Positions 43,106 through 51,159 of a stretch of 64,000 bases of DNA are shown piece after piece. How positions within the stretch are numbered: position 1 is the stretch's first letter; each line of letters starts with the position of its first letter. Source of the stretch: Bacillus sp. MRMR6 (GTDB lineage: Bacteria; Bacillota; Bacilli; Bacillales; Cytobacillaceae). The position numbers and the translations under genes are program-made. The stretch covers positions 28,647-92,646 of the forward strand of contig NZ_MSLS01000003.1 of assembly GCF_001940785.1 (NCBI RefSeq). The letters run 5' to 3'. The notes under the pieces were generated by a model that searched no databases, had not been told where the DNA came from, and saw only the letters and a program-made list of their open reading frames with translations.

Positions 43106-43136
43106 GCTTGCTCCTATGATAGGGCAAGCTTTTTTA
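43106..43136 (+). terminator. Terminator of the plus-strand zinc-ribbon gene
   Basis: GCTTGC and GCAAGC flank TCCTATGATAGG, followed by TTTTTTATTT. Confidence 0.85.
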
Positions 43137-43141
43137 TTTAT

Positions 43142-43175
43142 AAAACAAAAAGGAAGAGCTGAACAGCTCTTCCCG
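43142..43175 (-). terminator. Terminator of the EpuA-like gene
   Basis: On the minus strand GGAAGAGCT-GTTC-AGCTCTTCC is followed by TTTTTGTTTT. Confidence 0.9.
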
Positions 43176-43472
43176 CTATTTTTTTTCTATTAATTCAAGA
43201 ATATGATTCCAAGTTGATTGCTTTAGAACATCTCCAGCCTGCCCGTCTCCAAGTATACCATAGCCAACCGCTGCTCCACCGATGACACTAACGACAATCA
43301 TCATCACCAGTAATAGAACGCGGAGCCAAATAGGAATTAAGCGGATCCGAACCCGTTTGTACGTATTTGGACGAACTGCTGCCGTCGTCTTACTACTTTC
43401 CTCTTCCTTGATCTTCTTATATTCTTCTCTGGATTTTACTTGTTGATGGTTCAGATGGTTTACTGACATCAT
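43176..43472 (-). CDS. EpuA / DNA-directed RNA polymerase subunit beta-like small membrane protein
   Basis: A 98-residue protein: a polar N-terminal half, then a basic RVRIRLIPIWLRVLLLVMM segment, one membrane helix continuing through VSVIGGAAVGYGILG, and a short tail DVLKQSTWNHILELIEKK. This matches the EpuA domain (often annotated as DNA-directed RNA polymerase subunit beta because of a distant fusion). Role unclear, thought to be envelope-linked. AAAGGGG precedes tandem ATGs at 43472 and 43469. Confidence 0.8.
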   Translation of the reverse strand: MMSVNHLNHQQVKSREEYKKIKEEESSKTTAAVRPNTYKRVRIRLIPIWLRVLLLVMMIVVSVIGGAAVGYGILGDGQAGDVLKQSTWNHILELIEKK

Positions 43473-43682
43473 TTATTCCCCTTTAAACGATCTATATATA
43501 GGTTTGGACCTTTAGCTTGTCCAAAAGGTTTCTTTTTTCAAGAGATTTTATCTAATATTATACTCTATTATAAAAAATAATTAGTGAATAGACAGTATTT
43601 TTTTGCGAAAAAAGTATTTCCATGGAAAAATAACGCAAAAAAGGCGGAAATCTGCGGAGATTTGGCACCTTAAAATGCTCCA

Positions 43683-44636
43683 TTACCCTCTCATAATGAT
43701 AAAAACAAGATAAATGATATACCCTATGGCAAGGATGATTCCTTCTCCCCTTGAAATTCTAAGCTGAGACCTTGAGAAAATGAACAAAGCACCGGTTACG
43801 CCAATTAATATGAGCATATCTGTAAAGATATTGGGGTCTACCGGAAGCGGGGATATGACGGCAGATGTCCCGAGCACAAAGAAAATATTAAAAATATTGC
43901 TTCCGACAATGTTACCTAAAGCAATTTCACTTTGTTTTTTCATCGCAGCGGTAATCGAAGTGACAAGCTCAGGCAGTGAAGTTCCAATTGCGACTATCGT
44001 CAGCCCAACAAGTGTTTCGCTCATCCCAAATGAAAAGGCAATTTTAACTGCGTTTGTAACAACCAGCTGCCCCCCGAAAATAATCGCAGCAAGACCGCCG
44101 AGGGTTAATAAGGTATTCTTTCCCCATCCGGTCTTCGGTGCAGGCTCGTCATCCACCGTTTCGGTTCGATTATTTCGTGCCACTTCAAAAATATAGTAAA
44201 TAAAGATGCTAAAGATTGCCAGAAACACAAGCCCGTCACTTCGGGTTAGAAGGTTTTCATTTGAGCCATTCAGAGCAACATCGCTGATTAAAACTAACAA
44301 AACGATGCTTCCTAGCATGGTAAAAGGAATTTCCTTGCGGATCGTAGAGCTTTCAACCATTAAAGGACTTAAAAAGGCTGTTACACCCACAGTAAAAGTA
44401 ATATTAAGGATATTGCTCCCAATGACATTTCCGACGGCAACATCTGCACTTCCTTCCAATGCCGCCAGGATACTTACCGTACCTTCCGGTGCACTCGTGC
44501 CAAATGCCACAATGGTCAGCCCAATCAACAGCGGGGAAACCCTAAGTGTACGAGCAATATTAGAAGCCCCTTCAACGAAATAGTCTGCTCCTTTAATAAG
44601 TAATGCAAATCCAACCAGTAATAGCAGATACGTCAT
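43683..44636 (-). CDS. Calcium/sodium antiporter (CaCA family)
   Basis: A 317-residue protein with ten membrane segments in two similar halves. The alpha-1 repeat has GTSAPEGTVSILAALEGSADVAVGNVIGSNILN (given in parts: GTSAPEG, GNVIGSN) and the alpha-2 repeat GTSLPELVTSI with GNIVGSNIFN. Acidic and Asn residues for cation binding are in place. It exchanges Ca2+ or Na+ across the membrane (YrbG/CaxA-like). The ATG 44636 has AAGGAAGG upstream. The 250-bp region upstream holds a repeat-like element. Confidence 0.9.
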   Translation of the reverse strand: MTYLLLLVGFALLIKGADYFVEGASNIARTLRVSPLLIGLTIVAFGTSAPEGTVSILAALEGSADVAVGNVIGSNILNITFTVGVTAFLSPLMVESSTIRKEIPFTMLGSIVLLVLISDVALNGSNENLLTRSDGLVFLAIFSIFIYYIFEVARNNRTETVDDEPAPKTGWGKNTLLTLGGLAAIIFGGQLVVTNAVKIAFSFGMSETLVGLTIVAIGTSLPELVTSITAAMKKQSEIALGNIVGSNIFNIFFVLGTSAVISPLPVDPNIFTDMLILIGVTGALFIFSRSQLRISRGEGIILAIGYIIYLVFIIMRG

Positions 44637-44674
44637 GCTTTCATACCTTCCTTTTTTTATTAGTTCTTTAAAGT

Positions 44675-44765
44675 TGCCTGTTGACGGGTGCTCCAGATGC
44701 TTCGCTTTTAGCAGGAGGTACGGGGAGCCTTCTTAGAGCTAAAGCCCCTTACTGCTGAGTCTCGC
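44675..44765. repeat. Bacillaceae-type intergenic repeat element
   Basis: The segment contains TGACGGGTGCTCCAGATGCT, TCGCTTTTAGCAGGAGGTAC and GAGCTAAAGCCCCTTACTGC. From memory, very similar GC-richer elements (ending in a word like GGAGC...TCAACAG) are scattered between genes in many Bacillus genomes. Several short inverted repeats suggest a folded RNA on the minus strand before the antiporter gene. Could also be a cation-responsive leader, but I recognise no riboswitch class. Confidence 0.45.
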
Positions 44766-44887
44766 ACTTGGAACACATTTATCATGATACAAAATCAACT
44801 TTTTACTTTGACATTTCCTTAATACAAAAAAGCCCAATGATTCAGGCTTGTCTGCCCATTCATTAGACTTCTCTTGTTTGCAAGCTT

Positions 44888-45892
44888 TTACCCAAGCAGC
44901 TTCCTTTTTGCAATGCGGTCGATGTTGTCGAGCATGATGCCTGTTCCAATGGCGACGCAGTCCATTGGATTCTCGGCAACGAGTACGGGTACCTTCAACT
45001 CGTCTGCAAGAAGCATGTCTATTCCGTGCAGCAACGCGCCTCCGCCTGTAAGAATAACACCGCGGTCGATAATATCAGCAGATAGTTCTGGCGGTGTCCG
45101 CTCAAGAACACTTTTCGCTGCCTGTACGATCACGGCAACAGATTCTCTTAAAGCACCTTCGATTTCTTCTGAACGTACTGTGATGGTACGTGGTAAACCG
45201 CTAACCATATCACGGCCGCGGATTTCCATTTCCTCAGAGCGTGACCCTGGGAAAACTGTTCCGATGTTAATCTTGATATTTTCAGCGGTGCGTTCACCAA
45301 TTAATAGCTTGTACTCACGCTTGATATGGCTGAGGATTTCCATGTCGAACTTATCCCCGGCCATTTTAATGGAGGAAGACGTTACGATATCACCCATTGA
45401 AAGCACGGCAACATCTGTCGTTCCTCCTCCGATGTCCACAACCATGTTACCACTAGGCTGGAAAATGTCCATTCCGGCACCAATGGCAGCAACCTTAGGC
45501 TCTTCTTCTAAGTAAATCTTCTTGCCGCCGCTCTTTTCAGCAGCTTCACGAATCGCTTTTTGCTCTACACTTGTGATATTTGTTGGGCAGCAAATTAAAA
45601 TCCGCGGCTTTGACAAAAATCCCTTTACATTAAGCTTATTAATAAAATGTTTTAACATTGCTTCAGTTACATCAAAGTCTGCGATGACGCCATCTTTCAG
45701 CGGGCGAATCGCGACAATGTTCCCAGGTGTCCGTCCGACCATGCGACGAGCTTCCTCACCAACGGCAAGAACACGGTTCGTATTCCTATCAATAGCGACG
45801 ACAGAAGGCTCATTCAATACAATTCCACGGCCTTTTACGTGGATCAACACGTTAGCCGTTCCCAAATCAATCCCAATATCCCTAGCAAACAT
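44888..45892 (-). CDS. mbl: MreB-like actin homologue Mbl
   Basis: A 334-residue actin-fold protein. It opens MFARDIGIDLGTANVLIHVKG, identical in plan to Mbl. Phosphate loops are DLGTANV and VVDIGGGTTDVAVLS; the adenosine motif is GVILTGGGALLHGID. Mbl forms filaments under the membrane that guide side-wall synthesis. GGAAGGAAAAG precedes ATG 45892 (frame opens at 45922). It follows spoIIID on the same strand as in B. subtilis, but flhO and flhP do not follow. A terminator (AAGCC...GGCTT with T run) lies near 44826-44850. Confidence 0.95.
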   Translation of the reverse strand: MFARDIGIDLGTANVLIHVKGRGIVLNEPSVVAIDRNTNRVLAVGEEARRMVGRTPGNIVAIRPLKDGVIADFDVTEAMLKHFINKLNVKGFLSKPRILICCPTNITSVEQKAIREAAEKSGGKKIYLEEEPKVAAIGAGMDIFQPSGNMVVDIGGGTTDVAVLSMGDIVTSSSIKMAGDKFDMEILSHIKREYKLLIGERTAENIKINIGTVFPGSRSEEMEIRGRDMVSGLPRTITVRSEEIEGALRESVAVIVQAAKSVLERTPPELSADIIDRGVILTGGGALLHGIDMLLADELKVPVLVAENPMDCVAIGTGIMLDNIDRIAKRKLLG

Positions 45893-46039
45893 TCTCTTTT
45901 CTTTCCTCCTTGAAACGGTCATACTTACCTAATTGTTTATTTTACCATACTCATTAAAATTTCCATACTTTTAATAAAAAAAGATGTAAAATTTTGCAGG
46001 ATGGTGTCGATAATGGAGGAGTCCAAGAGAATCATCTTC

Positions 46040-46312
46040 TTACTTTACAACTTCTCCTTCCTTTTCTTCCTTCTGGTACTTCATTTTCGTGGCTTCTCCA
46101 CCTCGGAGGTGGCGAATTGATTTATGATAATCTAATATTTCTTTCACTTCATTTGCAAGTTCAGGGTTAATTTCAGGAAGTCTCTCTGTTAAATCTTTAT
46201 GGACTGTACTTTTGGATACGCCAAACTCCTTCGCTATGACGCGAACTGTTTTCCTCGTCTCCACGATATACTTTCCAATCTTGATAGTTCTCTCTTTGAT
46301 GTAATCGTGCAC
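46040..46312 (-). CDS. spoIIID: Sporulation regulator SpoIIID
   Basis: A 90-residue DNA-binding protein nearly colinear with B. subtilis SpoIIID: HDYIKERTIKIGKYIVETRK, helix-turn-helix VRVIAKEFGVSKSTVHKDL, ERLPEINPELANEVKEIL and DYHKSIRHLRGGEATKMKY, then a charged tail. It controls mother-cell genes after SigE. The start is GTG 46312 behind AGGGAGGG; the frame runs on to 46393 but the family starts here. Next gene downstream is mbl. Confidence 0.95.
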   Translation of the reverse strand: MHDYIKERTIKIGKYIVETRKTVRVIAKEFGVSKSTVHKDLTERLPEINPELANEVKEILDYHKSIRHLRGGEATKMKYQKEEKEGEVVK

Positions 46313-46408
46313 ACCACTCGCCCTCCCTAAATTGGATGTGAGAAGTGTGAAATGAGACTCGCTTATCACTTCAACGAATTCTGCTCCGCACAATCATGAT
46401 CTTGCGGC

Positions 46409-46428
46409 AGAAGGTACTCATACCTTCT
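46409..46428. other. Perfect hairpin in the spoIIID leader
   Basis: AGAAGGTACTCATACCTTCT is an 8-bp inverted repeat with a CTCA loop and no T run, about 100 bp before the spoIIID start. The remaining gap to 46789 shows no further gene or clear signal. Confidence 0.6.
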
Positions 46429-46789
46429 AATCATACAATGAATAGTCATGTCCCCGACTGGATCCACGTTAATTTCAAACGACTCCTCACCTCAAACACT
46501 CTCTTTGTAAAGGTTTGTAACCATTCTATTAGCTTGGATACGAGAATATGCACGAATTAAGTAAACAGGACAAGGTATAAAGTAAATTTTTTGAAAAATC
46601 GGACATTTTACCGATTTTAAACTCTTTTTCGACATCTCGGCGAAAAGGCTGTAATCCTCTTTGTTAACATGTTTATCCAGGAAATGGCAACGTTTTTGAT
46701 TATTTCCCAAGGAATTTGTCGCAGAACCATGTCGAATGAAAAATTTTCAGCTGTATAATAATTTTTGTGAATTTTAAGCGTTTTGAGCG

Positions 46790-47020
46790 CTAAACTAATG
46801 TTCCAACAATAACTTTCACTGCCTTCAACAGGTCCTCATCTGACCATGAAGCCATTTCCTTTTTACTATGGATCGCCAGGCTATGGGATGCTGGAATATG
46901 AATAAATCCTGCTGGTATTTTATATTCATGAAGGTTGAGATACATGATATTATTGCAGAGATAGGTTCCTGCGGTATTTGATATTTTTGCAGGATAGCCA
47001 CGAGTGTTGGAAAGGAACAA
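46790..47020 (-). pseudogene. pcp: Remnant of pyrrolidone-carboxylate peptidase (pcp)
   Basis: The frame encodes only the C-terminal third of a Pcp enzyme: [19 protein letters not shown] contains the catalytic Cys, [13 protein letters not shown] the catalytic His, followed by [16 protein letters not shown]. The N-terminal ~130 residues with the catalytic Glu are missing; a stop lies just upstream and the alkyltransferase-like gene begins there on the other strand. So the enzyme is truncated and surely inactive. It seems that a rearrangement placed the neighbouring gene at the break. Confidence 0.8.
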
Positions 47021-47025
47021 ACTGT

Positions 47026-47352
47026 ATGCAGCCTTTTACAGAAAAAGTGATTACAATTATACAATTTATCCCCGAAGGAAGAGTGATGACCTACGGACAA
47101 ATTGCAGCCGCAGCAGGTAGTCCGCGTGCTGCCCGTCAAGTCGTCCGCATCCTTCATTCGATGAGCAAAAAGCACCGTCTCCCATGGCACCGTGTCGTTA
47201 ATGCCAAAGGACAAATCGCAATGCAGGACGACGAGTCCTACCAAGAGCAGCTGTTTTCACTCGAAAGCGAAGGCGTTGCGGTCGGCCTCAAGGGCATCAT
47301 TGACTTGGAAAAATATCAGCATCATCCAGAGAATCTTTTAGTGGAAAAATAG
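47026..47352 (+). CDS. Alkyltransferase-like protein (ATL, MGMT family)
   Basis: A 108-residue protein with the MGMT DNA-binding domain: [25 protein letters not shown] and the active-site segment [12 protein letters not shown]. The reactive Cys of PCHRV is replaced by Trp, which defines alkyltransferase-like proteins: they bind O6-alkylguanine and flag it for nucleotide excision repair rather than removing the alkyl group. AAAGGAAC precedes ATG 47026 (frame opens at 46978). It lies on the plus strand against the surrounding minus-strand block, abutting the pcp remnant. Confidence 0.88.
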   Translation: MQPFTEKVITIIQFIPEGRVMTYGQIAAAAGSPRAARQVVRILHSMSKKHRLPWHRVVNAKGQIAMQDDESYQEQLFSLESEGVAVGLKGIIDLEKYQHHPENLLVEK

Positions 47353-47443
47353 ACCCGAGACCATTTTCCTAGCACTAGAACCATGGTCCTACACACAAAA
47401 AAACCGCATTTTTTCTAAAAAGTATTAGTGAAAAGGACAAAGC

Positions 47444-47468
47444 CTTGAGCCATCAGGGCTTTTTTTCA
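47444..47468 (+). terminator. Terminator downstream of the ATL gene
   Basis: AGCCTTGAGCCATCAGGGCT forms a short stem followed by TTTTTTT. The remainder to 47731 includes a likely promoter TTGACA at about 47626 for the lyase gene. Confidence 0.6.
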
Positions 47469-47731
47469 TGCAAAAATGTGTAATAGACGGGTTATCCGGG
47501 CGGGTGATAGGATGAAAATTCAGAATAATCTTTTTTCTGACAGAACACTCATTTTGGCTTGCTGACTTTTGTATCCGCTTGCACGAGTGTTTGAAAGGGG
47601 GATCAAAAGGACAAATGAAGTTTTCTTGACACAACAGGATGTACATATAAGAATCTTATCTTAATCGGGGGAGACATTCAGCACGATAAGCTTCTTTCCT
47701 TGGTCAAAAAACAGAGGAGTGGAAATGTAAA

Positions 47732-50700
47732 TTGAGAAATTTTCAAAAGTTCTTTTCAATCGTTTTGGCATTTGTTCTTGTTTTTTCAAGCCTGCAGTTT
47801 GTTGCTAGTGCTGACACCAGCAGCTATAGCCTCGAAACAGGCACTGATTTCGAAGACAACAGTACATGGGGCTTTACTACTGCAGCTGCTACTGTTTCAA
47901 TTAATTCCGAAAATGTAAGCGGTAACGATACCTCGAAACTACAATTTAGCATTAACAATCAATCTGGCGGCCGCGTTGCCAGCAAGAATTTTGATACAGC
48001 GGTAAAAGGACAGGACATCCTGGTCAAATTTGACTGGTATCCTGGTAAGAATAATGATAAAGGTTCGCGAGCTTTTGAAAATGCTGGTGAATTTAGAATC
48101 ATCGATGCAACAGGTAACATTGTTTTTACCTTAAATAACACAAATAATGCTCCTTTAACCTACTTTGCGGGCAGTCAGACTCCATCAGAAACAAGCATCA
48201 TCAATCCACAAGCATGGTACGAAGTGGCTGTGAACTTTGATCTCATCAACAATGAAGCTACCTTAACACTGACAAATAAAGAAACAGGTGAAACGGAAGA
48301 ATACACTTCTACATTAGAAGGCGTTGCTTTTGACGGTTCGGTTGCTGCAGTGAGACTTGTCGGCATCCGTACATCTGGAAACAATCATTCATGGACCACC
48401 TACCTTGATGATTTCGGCGTCTACAGTGTGCAGATTCCTGGCAATACCATTTCAAAGGTGAATCAACTACCATACCACCGCGTATATGCTGGTGAAACTA
48501 CTGCTAACTTCGATTCGATCGGTTTGCCTGAAACGGTAAAAGTCACTCTTGCCGATAACCGGAACGTTGATGTGGCTGTAAGTGAATGGAGAACAGTAGG
48601 AAAGGCTTGGACACCAAGCGAAGCAGGGGTTTATGAATTCAGAGGAACTCTTGTTGAAACAGAAGGGATTGTTAACAGTTTTAATAGAGAAGCAACGCTC
48701 TACGTATACAACCGCTTAGCTCCTCCTGAAAATGAAAGACAGACAGAATGGCTTGATCGCGGCGTCATCGCGCTTAAATCAGAGGATGGCGTCTTCGTAA
48801 GCTGGCGTTTGCTTGCAGACGAGTATGCCGAGGACGTGAAATTCAATATTTTCCGAAATGGCAAAAAATTAAATTCTAAAGCTTTGAATGTGACAAACTA
48901 TCTTGATGCAGCCGGTAAGCCTGGCGATACCTACACAGTAGAAACACTTGTAAACGGCAAATCTACTGAAAAAAATAACGCCGAAGCTGCAGGTACTGAT
49001 TACCTGTCGATCCCAATGCAAAAGCCTGAAGGCGGCGAAACCGCTACAGGTAAGTATACGTATACGGTAAATGATTCAAGTGTCGGCGACCTTGACGGCG
49101 ATGGCGAGTACGAAGTTATTGTAAAATGGTATCCTACCAATGCCATTGACAGCTCGCAAACTGGGATGACTGGTCCAACGATCTTTGATGCGTATAAGCT
49201 CGACGGTACGCTTTTATGGCGAATCAATATGGGACTTAACCTGACTTCAGGTGCCCATTATCATCAATTTATCGTTGCTGATTTTGACGGTAATGGAAAA
49301 AGTGAATTCCTGATTAAAACAGCTGACGCTACCACTTCCTACGGTGTAACCGATGGTAAGTTTGACAGCAGTAAGGTTTTAAGTGTGATTGGAAACGCTG
49401 AGGATAATGGAAAATGGTTAGGAGCTAACGGTCACGTCATCGGCGGACCTGAGTACATCTCTGTTTTCAATGGTGAAACGGGAGAAGTGATTGATACGAT
49501 TGACTACGCCTTCCCTCTTGGCGAAGATGGCGGGGCTTCATGGGGCGACACGTGGCAAAACCGTTCTGACCGCTTCCTTGCTGGATTAGCTTATTTAGAC
49601 GGTAAAAAGCCAAGTGCGATCTATGGCCGTGGTTATTATGAAAGAACAAGCTTTGTCGCTTATAGTTTAGTGGACGGCGAGCTTGTTGAGGAATGGACTT
49701 TTGATTCTGATGTGGCGGGCCGCGGGAAAAGTATGGGCTTCCATAGTCTGGCAACAGGCGATGTGGATAATGATGGTTTTGATGAAATCATTGCCGGATC
49801 CTTGACGCTAGACCATGATGGCTCTATTTTATACGTAATGGATGGCGAAATGCAGCGTGAACAAGGTTCCCACGGCGATGCCATGCATGTTGGTGCCTTT
49901 GATCCTGACCGTGAAGGTTTGCTGTTCTTTGGTGTCCACGAGGTACCAGCTGTAGCTTCTTTAGAGCTGCATGATGCAGCAACCGGTGAAACCTTAATGT
50001 CCTACTTTGGCTCTATTGACGCAGGCCGAGGTGTTGCCGCTAATATCACCTCTAAGCCAGGCTATGAATTCTGGGGCTGGGGTGGCGACACAGTCGAAAC
50101 TGGAGGCGGAATCTACAATGTTCAAGGCAGTGTAGTCGCTGACAGCTCTAGAGCTGCAGGACTTTCTTCTAACTTTGCCCTTTACTGGGATGGCGATTTA
50201 TTACACGAGCTCTTAGATAACACTTCTATCACAAAGTATAATGAATCAACAGGTAAAACTGACCTTGTAGAAGCTTTTAAAGGCGTTCATAGCAGCAATG
50301 GAACAAAGGCTACTCCTACACTCCAGGCTGATATTCTTGGAGACTGGCGTGAGGAAGTGCTATTACCGACTAATGACGATACTGAGCTTCGCGTATACAG
50401 TACAACCATTCCAACTGAGTATCGACTGTTTACCTTAATGCATGATTCTGTTTATCGAAATGCAATTGCATGGCAAAACGTTGCCTACAACCAGCCGCCG
50501 CATATCGGATTCTACCTTGGTGAAGACATCCGCGACGCTGTGCTAGCCGGCGAATTGGCAGCACCGGCAGTAGGCTATACAACCACTCTAGGTTCTTTAA
50601 CACATACTGTTAACTTAAAAGTAGCTATTCCTGTCTTAAAGAACACCCTAGATCAAGTACAGCACCACCTGGAAAAAGGAAACACGAAACAGGCAATCAA

Positions 50701-50794
50701 ACATATGCAGGACTTTATCAAGCACGCACACAAAAATAAGGTTGATCAAGCACTGATTGCTGCTGCGGAACAATTGATTGAGGATTGGAAGTAA
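47732..50794 (+). CDS. Secreted rhamnogalacturonan lyase (PL11)
   Basis: A 1020-residue secreted enzyme. Signal peptide (FFSIVLAFVLVFSSLQFVASA), a beta-sandwich domain at residues 30-235 (TDFEDNSTWGFTT ...), an Ig-like Big domain at about 240-330 (KVTLADNRNVDVAVSEW), and the PL11 catalytic beta-propeller at about 340-940 (LDRGVIALKSEDGVFVSWRLL, VGDLDGDGEYEVIVKWYP, ADFDGNGKSEFLIKTADAT, DVDNDGFDEIIAGS with Ca-binding DxDxDG loops). The end (residues 955-1020) is a FIMAH-like helical domain. It cuts the rhamnogalacturonan I backbone of pectin. TTG 47732 is the start, 8 nt after GAGGAGTGG. No uptake genes are adjacent. Confidence 0.92.
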   Translation: MRNFQKFFSIVLAFVLVFSSLQFVASADTSSYSLETGTDFEDNSTWGFTTAAATVSINSENVSGNDTSKLQFSINNQSGGRVASKNFDTAVKGQDILVKFDWYPGKNNDKGSRAFENAGEFRIIDATGNIVFTLNNTNNAPLTYFAGSQTPSETSIINPQAWYEVAVNFDLINNEATLTLTNKETGETEEYTSTLEGVAFDGSVAAVRLVGIRTSGNNHSWTTYLDDFGVYSVQIPGNTISKVNQLPYHRVYAGETTANFDSIGLPETVKVTLADNRNVDVAVSEWRTVGKAWTPSEAGVYEFRGTLVETEGIVNSFNREATLYVYNRLAPPENERQTEWLDRGVIALKSEDGVFVSWRLLADEYAEDVKFNIFRNGKKLNSKALNVTNYLDAAGKPGDTYTVETLVNGKSTEKNNAEAAGTDYLSIPMQKPEGGETATGKYTYTVNDSSVGDLDGDGEYEVIVKWYPTNAIDSSQTGMTGPTIFDAYKLDGTLLWRINMGLNLTSGAHYHQFIVADFDGNGKSEFLIKTADATTSYGVTDGKFDSSKVLSVIGNAEDNGKWLGANGHVIGGPEYISVFNGETGEVIDTIDYAFPLGEDGGASWGDTWQNRSDRFLAGLAYLDGKKPSAIYGRGYYERTSFVAYSLVDGELVEEWTFDSDVAGRGKSMGFHSLATGDVDNDGFDEIIAGSLTLDHDGSILYVMDGEMQREQGSHGDAMHVGAFDPDREGLLFFGVHEVPAVASLELHDAATGETLMSYFGSIDAGRGVAANITSKPGYEFWGWGGDTVETGGGIYNVQGSVVADSSRAAGLSSNFALYWDGDLLHELLDNTSITKYNESTGKTDLVEAFKGVHSSNGTKATPTLQADILGDWREEVLLPTNDDTELRVYSTTIPTEYRLFTLMHDSVYRNAIAWQNVAYNQPPHIGFYLGEDIRDAVLAGELAAPAVGYTTTLGSLTHTVNLKVAIPVLKNTLDQVQHHLEKGNTKQAIKHMQDFIKHAHKNKVDQALIAAAEQLIEDWK

Positions 50795-50809
50795 GTCTTA
50801 TTGAGATGA

Positions 50810-50845
50810 GGTTAGGCAGAGGATTCTGCCTAACCTTATTTTTTT
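50810..50845 (+). terminator. Terminator of the rhamnogalacturonan lyase gene
   Basis: GGTTAGGCAGA (50810-50820) and TCTGCCTAACC (50825-50835), then TTATTTTTTT. Confidence 0.95.
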
Positions 50846-50904
50846 GGGGTTCTGATTACCGTTCCAGCTATTTTTCCTCGATTACTGGCATCGTTCGTGG
50901 TGTA

Positions 50905-51112
50905 TGATTCCCTTGCCAGGTGAAAAATGGTTACCACGGGCATCAGGGGTGGCGTTTGATTCCCTTGGCCGGTGAAAATTGGTTGCCACGGGCATCAGTG
51001 GGGACGTTTGATTCCCTTGGTCGGTGAAAATTGGTTGTCATAGGCATCAGTGCAAGTGAATGGTTCCCTTACCCAATAAAAAATGGTAACCAAAGGAATC
51101 AAACACTCCCAA
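50905..51112. repeat. Four tandem copies of a 52-bp repeat
   Basis: TGRTTCCCTT begins units at 50905, 50957, 51009 and 51061, exactly 52 bp apart. Units contain GGTGAAAATTGGTTGCCAC and GGCATCAGTG. The last unit ends with GGTAACCAAAGGAATCAAAC, an inverted relative of the unit start. No gene in 50846-51159. Confidence 0.9.
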
Positions 51113-51114
51113 AA

Positions 51115-51155
51115 AAATAACGCCCAGGCGAGTACCCCAAGGCGTTATTTTTCCA
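51115..51155 (-). terminator. Terminator of the PBP gene
   Basis: On the minus strand AATAACGCC and GGCGTTATT flank about 16 nt, followed by TTTTTTTGGG. Confidence 0.9.
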
Positions 51156-51159
51156 ATCA

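Noticed and set aside
44675-44765. Mn2+ (yybP-ykoY), NiCo or M-box riboswitch before the cation antiporter
   Set aside because: Some words are reminiscent (GTCAACAGG), but the conserved cores are not present in the right order; the segment looks more like a dispersed Bacillaceae repeat.
46492-46710. Minus-strand frame of 72 codons upstream of spoIIID
   Set aside because: TTG-type start without a ribosome site and no recognisable motif; lies in promoter-like AT-rich sequence.
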